From positions 180,114,375 to 180,178,374 of the forward strand of contig CM077150.1 in the NCBI GenBank assembly GCA_039583875.1: a DNA stretch of 64,000 nt. Direction: 5' to 3'. The stretch's first letter is position 1. Every line of letters begins with the position of its first letter. Positions 42,973 through 54,238 of this stretch are shown here, piece after piece. The notes beneath the pieces were generated by a model. That model saw only the letters and a list, made by a program, of their open reading frames with translations, was not told the origin of the DNA and ran no database searches. Position numbers and translations under genes: made by a program. The DNA is from Platanthera guangdongensis. Its lineage: Eukaryota > Streptophyta > Magnoliopsida > Asparagales > Orchidaceae.

Positions 42973-45259
42973 TGTAACACCCCCTATCTGTCGTATAGCA
43001 TATAGCAGCAGGTCCGGCCGGGACCCGATGCCATATACCACATACAGACCGGGTGGTTACTCAATGGAAACGATCCAACCAATCATAACGTCCTACACAG
43101 AGCATTTTAGCGGAAGTAGTTTAAGTTGCAATAAAGAACCCAACACAAAGAGCACGAATGTCCACTAATAAACTAAATAGGAATGTTGTACATACACAAG
43201 TACAGGCCTTAAGGCCTTACAAAATGGTTTACTTGATATTTCATGTTTTACAAACCACGACACGCAGGCCGGTCATACATGAATAAAAGCAGTAAACACT
43301 CCAATTAGGCCTTCTGGGTCCGGCTTCGCAATTTGGGCTTTAGCCCGCTATTGACTGCTTGGTCCAGCAGCACCTGCAAGCAACAAACCATCGCACGGTG
43401 GCAAAACAAGCCAACAGTCAGCAATGCTGACCAAATTATAACGATCCCGCCCCCAACTCGGGGCGACGATGCTCCTTCCCTGCATTTTAATAGCACAACC
43501 CAGCAATATAAAAATTCATTGCAACACAGGCGTTAGCACGCATGGCCACACGCCCCGTGCTCTCAGGGCACATTCTCGGTGATCGCAGTCTAAGCTGCTA
43601 ACTCACCACCATCTCCAGGACGGCAATATCTCGTGAGCAAATTGGTCTTTTAGGCAGATGTTACGACACTTTAATGTCATCAACAGCCTATGTCACGACA
43701 CTTTAATATCATTGACAGCAAGACCCGACCTCTATGCCCTCGACATAAAGCAGGAACGGTTCCCACTCAACCCGTTGCTCACTTGCCACGACACTTTAAT
43801 ACCATCGGCACGAGTTAAGTTTCCCCGAAGCCCGTGAATCAAACGTACAATATTACATAACCCAGTTATGTATAAGTTGGCTCCTAGGCCCACAAGTTGG
43901 CAAGATCATGCATCCACCCAGTTTTCCGGGAGCACCTTTGGGTTAATCCCCAAGGCTCCGTGTTGCAATATACCACGTAGAAAACCCGAAAACAACCAAT
44001 CGCGCGGAGTCTTCTCTGACATTTATGCAATGCAACATCACCGATCCAGAACAACATGTCCGGGTAGGCTTAATACATCATGCTTATGTCCGTTCTCGAA
44101 TACAGACTCTAATTAACGGGCACTTTACATATCTACCCGAAGGAACGCCTCCAACTCACCGCAAACTCGTGAGAGCGGGCTTCCTATGCAAAGAAGGAGA
44201 GCTTCACATGCTCAAGAAGAGAATCATTACCCTAACGTTCCTCTTTGGCGCCATGGAAAAGTAAACGGATGAAAAGCACCGCACTCTCTTCGCCTCCGTG
44301 GATCCGGAGTCGGCTCGTGATTTGGAGCTTCGAAGCTCCTCCAATGGCCGGATCTAGCTTCTTCTTCCTTCCTTGGCTCTCCTCTCTCTCTAAAGTTTAG
44401 AAAGATAACCACTCAAGTAAAAGTGAGGGTTTCAATGGTCCAATCCCGGGTATATCCCATCAGGAACAACCCCCAGCCATCGGATCCCAAGTTAAAGAAA
44501 CGAACAGCTTTGATTCGGGCCTGAAATGTACAATCTGGACCAGACATGGCCTGGCACACGCCCGTGTCCAGTGTCGTGTCCCTCATTTGCCATCAAAATC
44601 GACACGCCTGGAACAACACACGGGCATTGAACACGCCCGTGTTCGACCTGACACGCCCGTATACCAACTGACACGACCGTGTGGTCGGCCATGTGTCCCC
44701 ATCGATTTATCCCGAAAACAACCCGAGAACAACACGGGTTCTTGGACATGCCCGTATCCTAACCCATGTCCACTCGAACACGCCTGGGCTCCAGGCCGTG
44801 TTTACGGTCTCGACACTTCATCGAGCGAAGTTCGTCGACCTCACGACACGGCCTTGGACATGCCCGTGTCCTAGGCCGTGTGCCTTGTCTCGACACTTCG
44901 TCGAGCAAAATTCGTCGACTCCTCGGGACGAGTGTCGACACGGGCTCGACACGCCCTGAGACACGCCCGTGTCTTAGGCCATGTGCCCTGTCTCGACACC
45001 TCGTCGAGTGTACAATGTCGACTTCGCGGGCTGTGTGTCGACACGGGCTCGAGACGCCCTGAGACACGCCCGTGTCTCAGGTCGTGTGCCCTGTCTTGAC
45101 ACAACATCGAGCGCAAAATGTCGACTTCGCCGGCTGAGTGTCGACACAAGCCTGACACGCCCTGTGACATGCCCGTGTCCCAGGCCGTGTGCCTCCGGCC
45201 AGAACCCAAAACTGGCCCAAAACATCCCCCGTCACTCTTTTGAGTTTCAGGGCGTTACA
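42973..45259 (-). repeat. T1 5' LTR
   Basis: 2287-bp partner of 28388-30674, with TGTAAC...GTTACA ends. Noticeably more diverged from its partner than the Athila or SIRE-A LTR pairs. Confidence 0.92.
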
Positions 45260-45264
45260 AGTTT
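45260..45264. repeat. Target-site duplication AGTTT (right copy, T1)
   Basis: Partner of AGTTC at 28383-28387 with one C to T change at a CpG. Confidence 0.83.
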
Positions 45265-45649
45265 GACGTTCGTTGAACTCAGGTCGATGAAAGACGTTCT
45301 CAGCTCGACGATCTTGAGATATTTCTCTGAGCTGAGCTCGACGATCTTCATTCTTTGGTCAACGAAAATTGGGATACTTCAACAAACTAAAGTCAGGATA
45401 ACTCCAGATTATTCTAAGTCCAACTTCAGACTTTGGTCGACGAACATGATTCTGAGCTCGACGAACTTGGACCTCGAGTTCACAATAACCTTCTGTTAGA
45501 AAATCTCAGGTCGACGGAATCAACTTCTTAGGTTGACGAACTCAGTACTCTACTCGATGAATTCTGGAATCAGAAGATTTGTGTCGACACTTAGGGCATG
45601 TGTCGACACCAACTTATGTCGACACCAGAAAACTTGTGTCGACACCAAG
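45265..45649 (+). repeat. SIRE-B 5' LTR, piece 2 (TCGACGA- and GTGTCGACAC-rich)
   Basis: Matches the 3' LTR from 63113 onward with roughly 7 percent differences by eye. Contains many AGCTCGACGA and TTCGTCGA words, then GTGTCGACAC copies at 45582-45645. Cut by the CRM-like element after CCAAG (45645-45649). Confidence 0.9.
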
Positions 45650-46728
45650 TGATGTAGGGATGTCGGATCGGAGATCTCCACGAAGCTAACGCTCTATCTC
45701 CGCTCTACACGTCGTAGATCTACCGCACCTATACAACACCTATCACCCACAATCATTCCTCGTCACAAGAACGCAGCACAAACAACAAAGGAGGAATGGT
45801 CGACTCGAAAACAACGATCAGAAATTTGAGTCGGAATATTCCCCAAGAAAACACAAAGGTTGCAACTCCTTTTTGAGAACAAGACCAAGACTATAGGCCA
45901 AGATCCGCTCAGGCAAATAGGATCCACCCGATCCGGAAATAAAAAAGCCTTGCAACGGCGATTTCGATTCAAAACTTGCAGCGATTAAATTAACGATCCG
46001 GAGAAAACGATTTGCGAAAAACACCACAACTAAAGAGAAGAAATCACACAAGGGAGGGGGAAGAGGTTACCCAACCAGAAAGCTTTCACACAAGATAACT
46101 ATGGGAGAATCACTCTCTCCACGGATCCACCGGCGTCGCACCGAAGGGTTTGCAACCTTCTTCCAATGAGTCGCACCGAAGGAAGCCGCGCCGGAGTCGC
46201 ACCGAACGGATGGAGGGAGCAAGGGGGAGGCGGTGGTTTCACACCACAACCAAGGGGGGGGGGGGGGGGGGGCTTGGAGAGTCCTCCTCTTGGCCGAAAT
46301 TCTCAATGAGAGTTTAGGGTTAATTCTTGTCTAATTATCTCATAACAAAGCCTCCTTATATAGGAGTTACAAACAAGCCTTAGCCCTTCATGATGAAGAT
46401 GTAATCTCATCCATCCGAATGGCTAAAGGCACACCAACATGAAAAATGTTCTAAATTAAAAATAATAAAACATGCAATGAATATAAAATTATCACTTAAA
46501 CATAGGATAATTTTATATTGCAAATATGAAATAGAGTGCAAGAAAGGAAATAAATATGGCTAATGCGTTGCAGTGGCGGTAGCACGCCGCGGGCGGAGGT
46601 TGTAGCGTAGCCTTCCGTTACCGTCATCGTGCCGCCTCACATCCTTGAGTTATATTGCCTTATCAACCGGATCATCATCAGCATCATCAGCATCGTCTTC
46701 AAATGGTTGAGGAGGGGGCTCACCATCA
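45650..46728 (-). repeat. CRM-like 3' LTR
   Basis: 1079 bp, TGATG...CATCA ends; partner 51732-52799 (1068 bp). Includes a 19-base poly-G run (46254-46272) that is short and interrupted in the partner, and a TATA-like CTATATAAGG (minus, 46354-46364). Contains the last 79 bases of pol. No palindrome array seen. Confidence 0.9.
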
Positions 46729-48923
46729 ATCCTCCCCTGCTCAAATGCACGCATCTCCGTTGCGTGGTCCAAGCGATAACGGTGAAGGATAGCGGAATCC
46801 AAACTTTGTAGCTCCGTCTCGAGTACCCAAGAGTCATCTGAAGGGGGCTGATCACGCCAACGGATGAGAAAGCAGTGGGTGTCGCCATCAGCAGTGGTAA
46901 CAGGCTCAGCATCAAGTATCATCTCTGGAGTGGAAAAAATCCGTGGAAACCTGGGGAACATATTAGCAGTAGGCAGGAAAGAAGGCAACTTACCATCCGA
47001 TGATATACCTGTGGGGACCGAAAGAGAGAGATCATCTGTACTACCACTCCCCAACCCATGAGAATTTAGAGTGGGAGAAGAAGACGACAAAGAAATCAAC
47101 TCTTGTGGTGGTGACACAAACATCGTTAAATCCGAAACATTAAAAATGGGGGAGATACCCCAATCAGCAGGCAAGTCCAAAACAAAAGCGTTGTCACCTA
47201 ACTTCTTAATAATCCGAAAAGGGCCGGCGCGCTTTGGTGCTAACTTTTTAACGGTGCCAGTTGGCAAGCGTTCGGGAACCAAACAGACTAAAACTAGATC
47301 GCCAATTTTGAAGTCTGATACTCTCCTATGTAAATTAGTGTGCGCTTGATAAGAGTCGTATTGTGTAGTCAAGGTGGCCCATATACGTGCATGTAAATCA
47401 TGGATGTGCTGGGCGAAGGATTGTGCAAACTGACTTGCCTTGTACGTTGGGGGCAACGACACCAAGTCAAGCAGCACAGGAGCCTTATACCCGTGGACAA
47501 TTTCATTTGGAGACAGACCCGTAGACCTATTCTTGGAATTATTGTAGGCTAATTGGGCATGAGGAAGGATAAGATCCCAAGTCCTCTTGTGATCACTCAC
47601 AAGGCATCGTAACAAATTTCCTAAGCTCTGATTAACCACTTCCGTCTGCCCATCAGTTTGGTGATGATAGGCAGAGGAAAGCAATAATTTTGTTCCCATT
47701 AATATCCAAAGAGTCTTCCAAAAATAACATGTGAATTTTACGTCCCTATCCGATACTATGGTCTTTGGCACTCCACGGTGACTAATGACTTCTTTAAAAT
47801 AAAGTTTAGCGACGTGATACGCATCATTTGTCCTACTGCACGGGATGAAATAAGCCATCTTTGAAAACCTATCCACAACTACAAAAATTGAGTCGTGACG
47901 GCGTAGAGTAATGTGGAGGCCCAATACAAAATCCATACTAATGTCTACCCAAGACATGGAGGGAATAGGCAAGGGTGTATATAAACCTACGCTTGTCTTA
48001 ATAACCTTATACACCTGACATGTGCGGCAGCTACTCACTACCTGTCCCACCATAAACTTAAGTTTTGGGCAATAAAATTTATCCTCGACTAACGTAATGG
48101 TCTTATCTCTACCAAAGTGGCCACTCAACCCTCCGCTATGCAACTCCCATATGATATGCAGTCGTAATGATGACTGCGGAATACATAGCTTCCCGTTCCT
48201 AAACAGGTAATCGTCGTTGATGACGTATGTAGATATCGTCGTAGGGGAGCTATCCTGGGCAGATAGATAGAAGTCCTGGAAGTCAGGACACGTGGCGTAC
48301 TCATCCTTAATCCGCTCAAATCCTACAACATGTACTTCCATAGAGGTGAGTAAAAGAGTAAGACGACTAAGGGCATCTGCGACTCGGTTATCAGCTCCCT
48401 TAAGGTGCTTGAGATTAAACGTGTAACCTTGTAAGAAAGCGACCCACTTAGCGTGTCGTGGGCTGATCTTATACTGGCCGTTGATGATACGTAAAGCCTC
48501 ATGATCGGAGAGGATCACAAACTCCTTGGAGAGGAGATAGTGCCTCCAATGGTGTAGACATCGGATTACAACATAAAATTCCCTATCGTAATTTGAATAG
48601 TTCAGCTTAGGTCCGGACAACTTCTCGCTAAAATAACTAACGGGATGGCCCTTCTGGCTCAAGACACCTCCAATCCCTACCCCAGATGCATCGCATATGA
48701 GCTCAAAGACTTTAGCAAAGTCAGGTAGACGTAAGACAGGTGCCACAGTCATAAGCTCCTTGATTCGTTTAAAAGCCTGGGTGGCGGACTTCGTCCACGT
48801 AAACTCTCCCTTCTTCATACAGTCTGTGATAGGCGCCATAATACTACTGAAGTATCGTATGAACCGACGATAAAACGTGGCTAACCCATGGAAACTACGC
48901 ACCTTACGTAAGGTGGTTGGCAC
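46650..48923 (-). CDS. pol: CRM-like pol: RT thumb, RNase H, integrase, chromodomain
   Basis: 757-residue open frame that ends inside the 3' LTR. RT thumb SFHGLATFYRRF; RNase H with ELICDASGVGIGGVL and LSDHEALR; integrase zinc site (WELHSGGLSGHFG, then CRTCQ), core with SIFVVVDRFSKMAYF and VSDRDVKF, HHQTDGQTEVVN; C-terminal GPFRIIKKLGDNAFVLDLP. The chromodomain lies near residues 655-715 (PEMILDAEP, HCFLIRWRDQPPSDDSW). An acidic Asp-rich tail closes the protein. The upstream part of pol is cut off by stop 48974-48976, so it is a remnant of a longer gene. Confidence 0.88.
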   Translation of the reverse strand: MPTTLRKVRSFHGLATFYRRFIRYFSSIMAPITDCMKKGEFTWTKSATQAFKRIKELMTVAPVLRLPDFAKVFELICDASGVGIGGVLSQKGHPVSYFSEKLSGPKLNYSNYDREFYVVIRCLHHWRHYLLSKEFVILSDHEALRIINGQYKISPRHAKWVAFLQGYTFNLKHLKGADNRVADALSRLTLLLTSMEVHVVGFERIKDEYATCPDFQDFYLSAQDSSPTTISTYVINDDYLFRNGKLCIPQSSLRLHIIWELHSGGLSGHFGRDKTITLVEDKFYCPKLKFMVGQVVSSCRTCQVYKVIKTSVGLYTPLPIPSMSWVDISMDFVLGLHITLRRHDSIFVVVDRFSKMAYFIPCSRTNDAYHVAKLYFKEVISHRGVPKTIVSDRDVKFTCYFWKTLWILMGTKLLLSSAYHHQTDGQTEVVNQSLGNLLRCLVSDHKRTWDLILPHAQLAYNNSKNRSTGLSPNEIVHGYKAPVLLDLVSLPPTYKASQFAQSFAQHIHDLHARIWATLTTQYDSYQAHTNLHRRVSDFKIGDLVLVCLVPERLPTGTVKKLAPKRAGPFRIIKKLGDNAFVLDLPADWGISPIFNVSDLTMFVSPPQELISLSSSSPTLNSHGLGSGSTDDLSLSVPTGISSDGKLPSFLPTANMFPRFPRIFSTPEMILDAEPVTTADGDTHCFLIRWRDQPPSDDSWVLETELQSLDSAILHRYRLDHATEMRAFEQGRIDGEPPPQPFEDDADDADDDPVDKAI
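46729..46740 (-). other. Polypurine tract of the CRM-like element
   Basis: GCAGGGGAGGAT on the minus strand abutting the 3' LTR, inside the pol frame. Confidence 0.75.
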
Positions 48924-48971
48924 GGGCCAGTCCTTAATGACCTGAACCTTGCCCGGATCGACTCGAATACC

Positions 48972-49493
48972 CTAAGAGCCGACTATATAGCCTAAGAACT
49001 CTACCTTCGAGACATAGAAAGTGCATTTCTTAAGATTGAGAAATAAAGTTTCCTTCCGTAGGGTGGAAAGGATCACTCTCATGTGGGAGATGTGCTCGGT
49101 AGTAGAGGTGCTATAAATCAGAATATCGTCAAAGTAGACGACAACGAACTTCTCCATGAATGGATGAAAGACATGTGTCATCATCCGGGAGAAGGTACTA
49201 GGGGCATTGGGCAACCCAAAGGGCATCACAAGCCATTCGTACAGACCATCCTTCGACTTAAATGCTGTCTTCCACTCATCGCCCTCTCGTATCCTAATCT
49301 GGTGAGAGCCACTCCGAAGATCTAATTTGGAGAATACGGTGGCTCCAGACAAGACATCCAACAAATCATCTAGGCGGGGAATGGGGAACATATACTTGAT
49401 GGTGATTTTGTTGATAGCCCGGCTATCAACGCACATCCGCCATGTACCATCCTTCTTGGGGGCAAGTAGAGCTGGTACAGCACATGGACTCAT
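48972..49493 (-). pseudogene. CRM-like reverse transcriptase, palm and fingers (broken)
   Basis: RT with [49 protein letters not shown] and the catalytic YFDD ([13 protein letters not shown], about 49110-49150). It ends in an in-frame TAG (48974-48976), past which the frame is open again into 46650-48923. Upstream, a one-base frame change near 49500 and another near 49655 separate it from protease. Confidence 0.87.
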
Positions 49494-49614
49494 ACTAGTC
49501 CTATAAAACCTTTCGCTAGCAAGCCCTCTATCTGAGACTGCAACTCCAGGTGAGCTGTGGGGTGGAGTCGATAATTGGGCTGATTTGGCAAGGAAGACAC
49601 CGGGATGATATCTA

Positions 49615-50709
49615 TCACATGCTGGATATTCCTAAGTAGGGGTAACGTGGGCGCAACTCATCCGGGTACACGTTCCTATACTCCTCCAATAGTACCCGTA
49701 ACTCACTAGGTAACTCATCAAAAATGCTAGAATCGGGCTTCGCACATAGGAGGACTAGCGCATACATGATTCCATAAAAGAACGGATCCCTCTCAAACTC
49801 TTTCCTACCAACTAGATTCAACGTTTTCCGTTCCACCGGAATAGTGGTGTCCTTAGCCAAGACTACGGGCTCCTTTGGGATGGTCGGCCTCAAAGTGATG
49901 GTTTTGCAATTGAATTTAAATTCATAAGTGTTGGCTCTACCAAAATGTGTAACATCACGGTCGTATAGCCAAGGGCGGCCTAACAACACATGACAAGCGT
50001 CCATCAGAAGGACATCACACCACACCTCATCAATGTAGGACTTGAATGAGAGTGGGACCAGGCATCGCTTGGTAACGAGTATAGAGAGCTTGTTGATCCA
50101 AGCAACCTGATATGGGGTCGGGTGTGGTTCCGTGACCAAGGACATACGTGCAACGGCGTTCTCAGATACGACATTCACGCAGCTACCACTATCAATAATC
50201 AGCTTGCAAAGCTTCTCGCCACACTTAAAAATCAGAGAAAATATGCTCGTCCTCTTCCAATCATCTAATGGACGAGGAGTGGTCAAAATACAACGCATCA
50301 CCATAAGGGGGTGATCGTCCTCTAAGTCACTAGGGACTCCTTCGGGGTCACTCTCCTCTGCAGCCTCGAATGCATAATCGTCAGGGTCGGTAGTTGGCTC
50401 TATCAAGGCTAGAGTTTTCGTCTTTGTTGGGCATTCGTAGGCATAGTGGCCTTGAATGCCGTAAGAGTAACAAGTAGTGTTAGCCTTGCGAACCTTCCCT
50501 ATAGGGACACTCTCAATCGTAGGGTTCTTGGTGTTCCTAGCGGTGATCACGATTGACTTCGACTCGGTGGATTTGAACTTTCCCTTATCAGGGTATGTGG
50601 AAGAAGATGCCCCAATGGTGGACTTGTTCTTCGCATGAGCGTAACGGGAGTGAGCCTTAGAGGCTAGGTGTTTTTCAATGTCCAAGGCGGCATTGAAAGT
50701 CGTGTTCAA
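49615..50709 (-). pseudogene. CRM-like gag C-terminus and protease (broken)
   Basis: Zinc-knuckle relic CYSYGIQGHYAYEC, where the second Cys reads Tyr; acidic spacer; protease with IIDSGSCVNVVS and VLLGRPWLYDRDV. The N-terminal gag lies upstream after a TGA (50725-50727). The frame is lost near 49655, after YPDEL. Confidence 0.85.
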
Positions 50710-50724
50710 GTCCGTATGCCCATA

Positions 50725-51459
50725 TCACAAGAGCTTCTTTTGGATATCGGGGTGAAGCCCTTTTCGAAATCTAGATAAAGTGACTTCGGGGATCTCCCTA
50801 AGGTCACATAGCACCATACGGTCCTTAAGTTCACCCATATATTCAGCTACCGAGCTTGAGCCCTGCCGCAGAGTGGCAAGCTCATCGAACATCTGTGTCC
50901 GATGGTACGCAGGAACATACTGATCGGTCAACAGGTTCTTCATTACTGGCCAACCTACAAGGGGGGCTCCGTGTCCGGTTCCTAATCTTCGCTCCTCATT
51001 CATCCAGAACGTCTTTGCACGACCTGTTAACTTCATCCGGGAAACTTGGACCTTTTGGGGATCCGTCAGGTTGTGCCACTCGAAGTAACACTCCATGTCC
51101 ACCGTCCAGTTTATGAAGATTTGGGGATCTCCCATGCCATTATAAGTGGGGGCATTTATCTTAATGGCTCTGGTAATATCAAAGTCTCGATCGGGGCGGT
51201 GTCCTCTAGGGGGCACCCATGGAGAGTCCCCATCAGAATCCGAATCAGACTTGTGTTGGTGCCGGTTGGGCCGGTCAACATTAACGGGTGGCAGGGGTGG
51301 CCTCGCTTGGTTTTGTAGGATCTGTGTTAACATGTCTCTAAGTTCCGTTATTTCGTTTCGCAGACCTGCTATGGCCTCGGTGTTGGTATCCCCACGCTCA
51401 TTCACAGCCATCCTAGACGTAGACGGAGTCGAATATTCCGATTTGAGTCTAGTGCGCAT
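50725..51459 (-). pseudogene. CRM-like gag N-terminal part
   Basis: From ATG 51459: coiled-coil-like IAGLRNEITELRDMLTQIL, an Arg/Asp-rich spacer, then the retrotransposon gag domain (MECYFEWHN, VSRMKLTGRAKTFW, EYMGELKDRM). Ends at TGA; the same frame continues in 49615-50709, so a single nonsense codon splits gag. Confidence 0.85.
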
Positions 51460-51731
51460 TCAGGTTTAGTAAAAGTTTGGAAAGATGATTTTTCCTAGGG
51501 ATGTAGCTATGTTGAAAATAAGATATTTTTATATATTCCCAATGTGAATAACACGTAGATCTTTAAATTTTTTTGTTTTTGAAATTTTGCTGAAAAATAA
51601 AGATTTCAGCCCGCTATTGGCAGACCACAGAAAATAATTTTTTTGATTTTCTAACGATTAGATCTCCAACAAGGAACGCAGAGAGGATGTTTGCAACGTG
51701 AAAGTTGAAACGACCGCCTCTGATACCAAAT
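51460..51731 (-). other. CRM-like leader with primer-binding site (51716-51728)
   Basis: TGGTATCAGAGGC on the minus strand, three bases from the LTR: initiator tRNA-Met type. The rest of the leader is AT-rich with no feature seen. Confidence 0.88.
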
Positions 51732-52799
51732 TGATGTAGGGATGTCGGATCGGAGATCTCCACGAAGCTAATGCTCTATCTCCGCTCTACACGTCGTAGA
51801 TCTACCGCACCTACACAACACCTATCGGCCACAATCGTTCCTCGTCACAAGAACGCAGCACAAACAACAAAGGAGGAATGGTCGGCTCGAAAACAACGAT
51901 CGGAAATTTGAGTCGGAATATTCCCCAAGAAAACACAAAGGTTGCCACTCCTTTTTGAGAACAAGACCAAGGCTATAGGCCAAGATCCGCTCAGGCAAAT
52001 AGGATCCACCCGATCCGGAAATAAAAAAGCCTTGCAACAACGATTTCTATTCAAAACTTGCAGCGATTAAATTAACGATCCGGAGAAAATGATTTGCGAA
52101 AACCACCACAACTAAAGAGAAGAAATCACACAAGGGAGGGGGAAGAGGTTACCCAACCGGAAAGCTTTCACACAAGATAACTGTGCGAGAATCACTCTCT
52201 CCACGGATCCACCGGCGTCACACCGAAGGGTTTTCAACCTTCTTCCAAGGAGTCGCACCGAAGGAAGCCGCGCCGGAGTCGCACCGAACGGATGGAGGGA
52301 GCAAGGGGGAGGCGGCGGTTTCACACCACAACCAGGGGGGCGGCTTGGAGAGTCCTCCTCTTGGCCGAAATTCTCAATGAGAGTTTAGGGCTAATTCTTG
52401 TCAAATGATCTCATAACAAAGCCTCCTTATATAGGAGTTACAAACAAGCCTTAGCCCTTCATGATGGAGATGTAATCTAATCCATCCGAATGGCTAAAGG
52501 CACACCAACATGAAAAATGTTCTAAATTAAAAATAATAAAACATGCAATGAATATAAAATTATCACTTAAACATCAGATAATTTTATATTCCAAATATGA
52601 AATAGAGTGCAAGAAAGGAAATAAATAAGGCTAATGCGTTGCAGTGGCGGTAGCACGCCGCGGGAGGAGGTTGTAGCGTAGCCTTCCGTTAGCGCCATCG
52701 TGCCGCCTCACATCCTTGAGTTGTATTGCCTTATCAACCGGATCATCATCAACATCGTTAGCATCGTCTTCAAATGGTGTAGGAGGGGGCACGCCATCA
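51732..52799 (-). repeat. CRM-like 5' LTR
   Basis: Partner of 45650-46728; TATA-like CTATATAAGG near 52425-52435 (minus). Confidence 0.9.
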
Positions 52800-52804
52800 C
52801 CAAG

Positions 52805-54129
52805 AATAATCATTCGACAAACACTTATGTTGACACCAGAAAACCTGCGTCGACACCAGAAGATTCATGTCGACACACAGAATATCAGTCAACACAAAAT
52901 ACTCGACTAAGTCCAGAATGGTTGCTGAACTCCAGTCGACGAAGTTAAAAACTCAGCTCGATGAATTTCAGACAGAAAAGGCAAAGGCTCTGAAGCATGA
53001 AGCTCTATTATCGGCTCGACGATCTTGGAGCTCAGCTCGACGAACAAGAAGCCGTCTGGTCGACGAATACAATATCTCAGCTCGACGAACTGGTAATTCA
53101 GTTCGACGAATTCTGCCAACTGTTCGATGATTCCAGACTTAGCCATTTCCGACATTCTGTCCTCACTCAAATGCGATAATTCCTGACAAATTAATGCTCT
53201 AACATTCTCTGAATGTATCCGTTAGAGGGAGCATTAATTACAGTATTCCTCAGGAATATTACTTGCCGATTTTCCACAAGACAGTTGGGAAATTAATCAA
53301 TGCTGATTATTCTCCAGGCCGTCACCATTAATGACTGAGGCATTCAAAATTTTGAAAGATAGAGATGAAGATACACACAGATACAGAGATAGCAAACCAA
53401 GAGAAGAACAGGAAAAATTACTCGGAGCTTACAGTGACAAGCAGAGATCATCATTCAGTAGAAGAAGAACAATCATACAATAACAAGAATCTTCTTCTTC
53501 ATACTCTCCAGGACTTCCAAGGATAACTACAATCAAATCAGTCAAGAAGTTCCTACAGCTCTGCTAGTCAAGAACTCGGCTTGAAGGCCTATCACCCTGC
53601 AGCAAAGCTCCAGATCTTCCCTGAATCATTCTACATCTCAGGGGGAGCTGTTTGCTAACATCATTCCACATAAGTCTTCTCAGTTTATTGAGAAAGAGAA
53701 GACAAAATCACTCTCTCACCCCCTCCTGCATAAAGGGTTATCATCTCCATTCAAAAGTGATTCCTGGTTGCAAGTCTCCTAACCAAGAGACTTGAGTTGG
53801 TTTTTTGGGACCTGATCAAAACCCATTGGTGTCAGGCACCTGATCAAAAACCTGAATGGATTCCTACCAGGATGGTAGAAGAGTGAACTATCCAGATTTG
53901 GGGAACCACTATAAATTTCTTGTGTCGTCTGGTTGCCTATCTTTTTCTTTTTGTTCTTGCTGTGTGGCTATGATTAGGTTTTCTATTTTCTGTTTTCCAG
54001 TTTCCTAATTACTGCACCTTTTCAGTTTATAGCAAACATTGTAACAGCACCTTTATAGGGACCTAACAAATTTTAAATATACTCTATTCACCCCCCTCTA
54101 AAGTATTATAGACCTAACCCTCACTTTCA
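52805..54129 (+). repeat. SIRE-B 5' LTR, piece 3 (rest of U3, R, U5)
   Basis: Resumes the LTR after the CCAAG duplication. TCGACGA- and GTCGACACC-rich to about 53150, then ordinary AT-rich LTR. A weak TATA-like GCATAAAGGG is at 53728-53737. The part with GGGGAACCACTATAAATTT (53900-53918) is also found in the SIRE-A LTR (8811-8830, inverted), and CACCCCCCTC (54090-54099) corresponds to the expanded poly-G of SIRE-A. Ends CTTTCA before the PBS. Confidence 0.9.
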
Positions 54130-54131
54130 AT

Positions 54132-54147
54132 TGGTATCAAAGCAAGG
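54132..54147 (+). other. Primer-binding site of SIRE-B (initiator tRNA-Met)
   Basis: TGGTATCAAAGCAAGG, two bases after the LTR end; one mismatch to the usual TGGTATCAGAGC. Confidence 0.85.
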
Positions 54148-54238
54148 TTCATTTGGTTGGATAAGTTAACCATTGAACCAAAGATCCTTTATTAGATCTA
54201 CACATTACCTTATTCACATTTAACTTAGAAACACAGCC

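Larger units (their letters stand above)
28388..45259 (-). mobile_element. T1: Tekay/Del-like chromovirus (Ty3/Gypsy), defective, interrupted by Copia-C
   Basis: Minus strand: 5' LTR 42973-45259, PBS 42956-42969, gag in two parts (42422-42740 and 34296-34974) around Copia-C, protease and RT/RNase H 32110-34108, integrase 30738-32106, PPT 30675-30690, 3' LTR 28388-30674. Gypsy order (RT before integrase), the [18 protein letters not shown] entry and the integrase tail with a chromodomain-like VKVRWDNCGHEELSWE point to the Tekay/Del group. Stops, frameshifts and a deletion in integrase make it non-autonomous. Confidence 0.9.
45650..52799 (-). mobile_element. CRM/Galadriel-like chromovirus (Ty3/Gypsy), decayed
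   Basis: 7.15 kb, minus strand: 5' LTR 51732-52799, PBS 51716-51728, gag 50725-51459 and 49615-50709, RT 48972-49493, RT-RNase H-integrase-chromodomain 46650-48923, PPT 46729-46740, 3' LTR 45650-46728. CCAAG duplication on both sides (45645-45649, 52800-52804). Gypsy order, chromodomain and a pol that runs into the 3' LTR fit CRM or a close chromovirus; I cannot separate CRM from Galadriel by eye. Confidence 0.88.
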
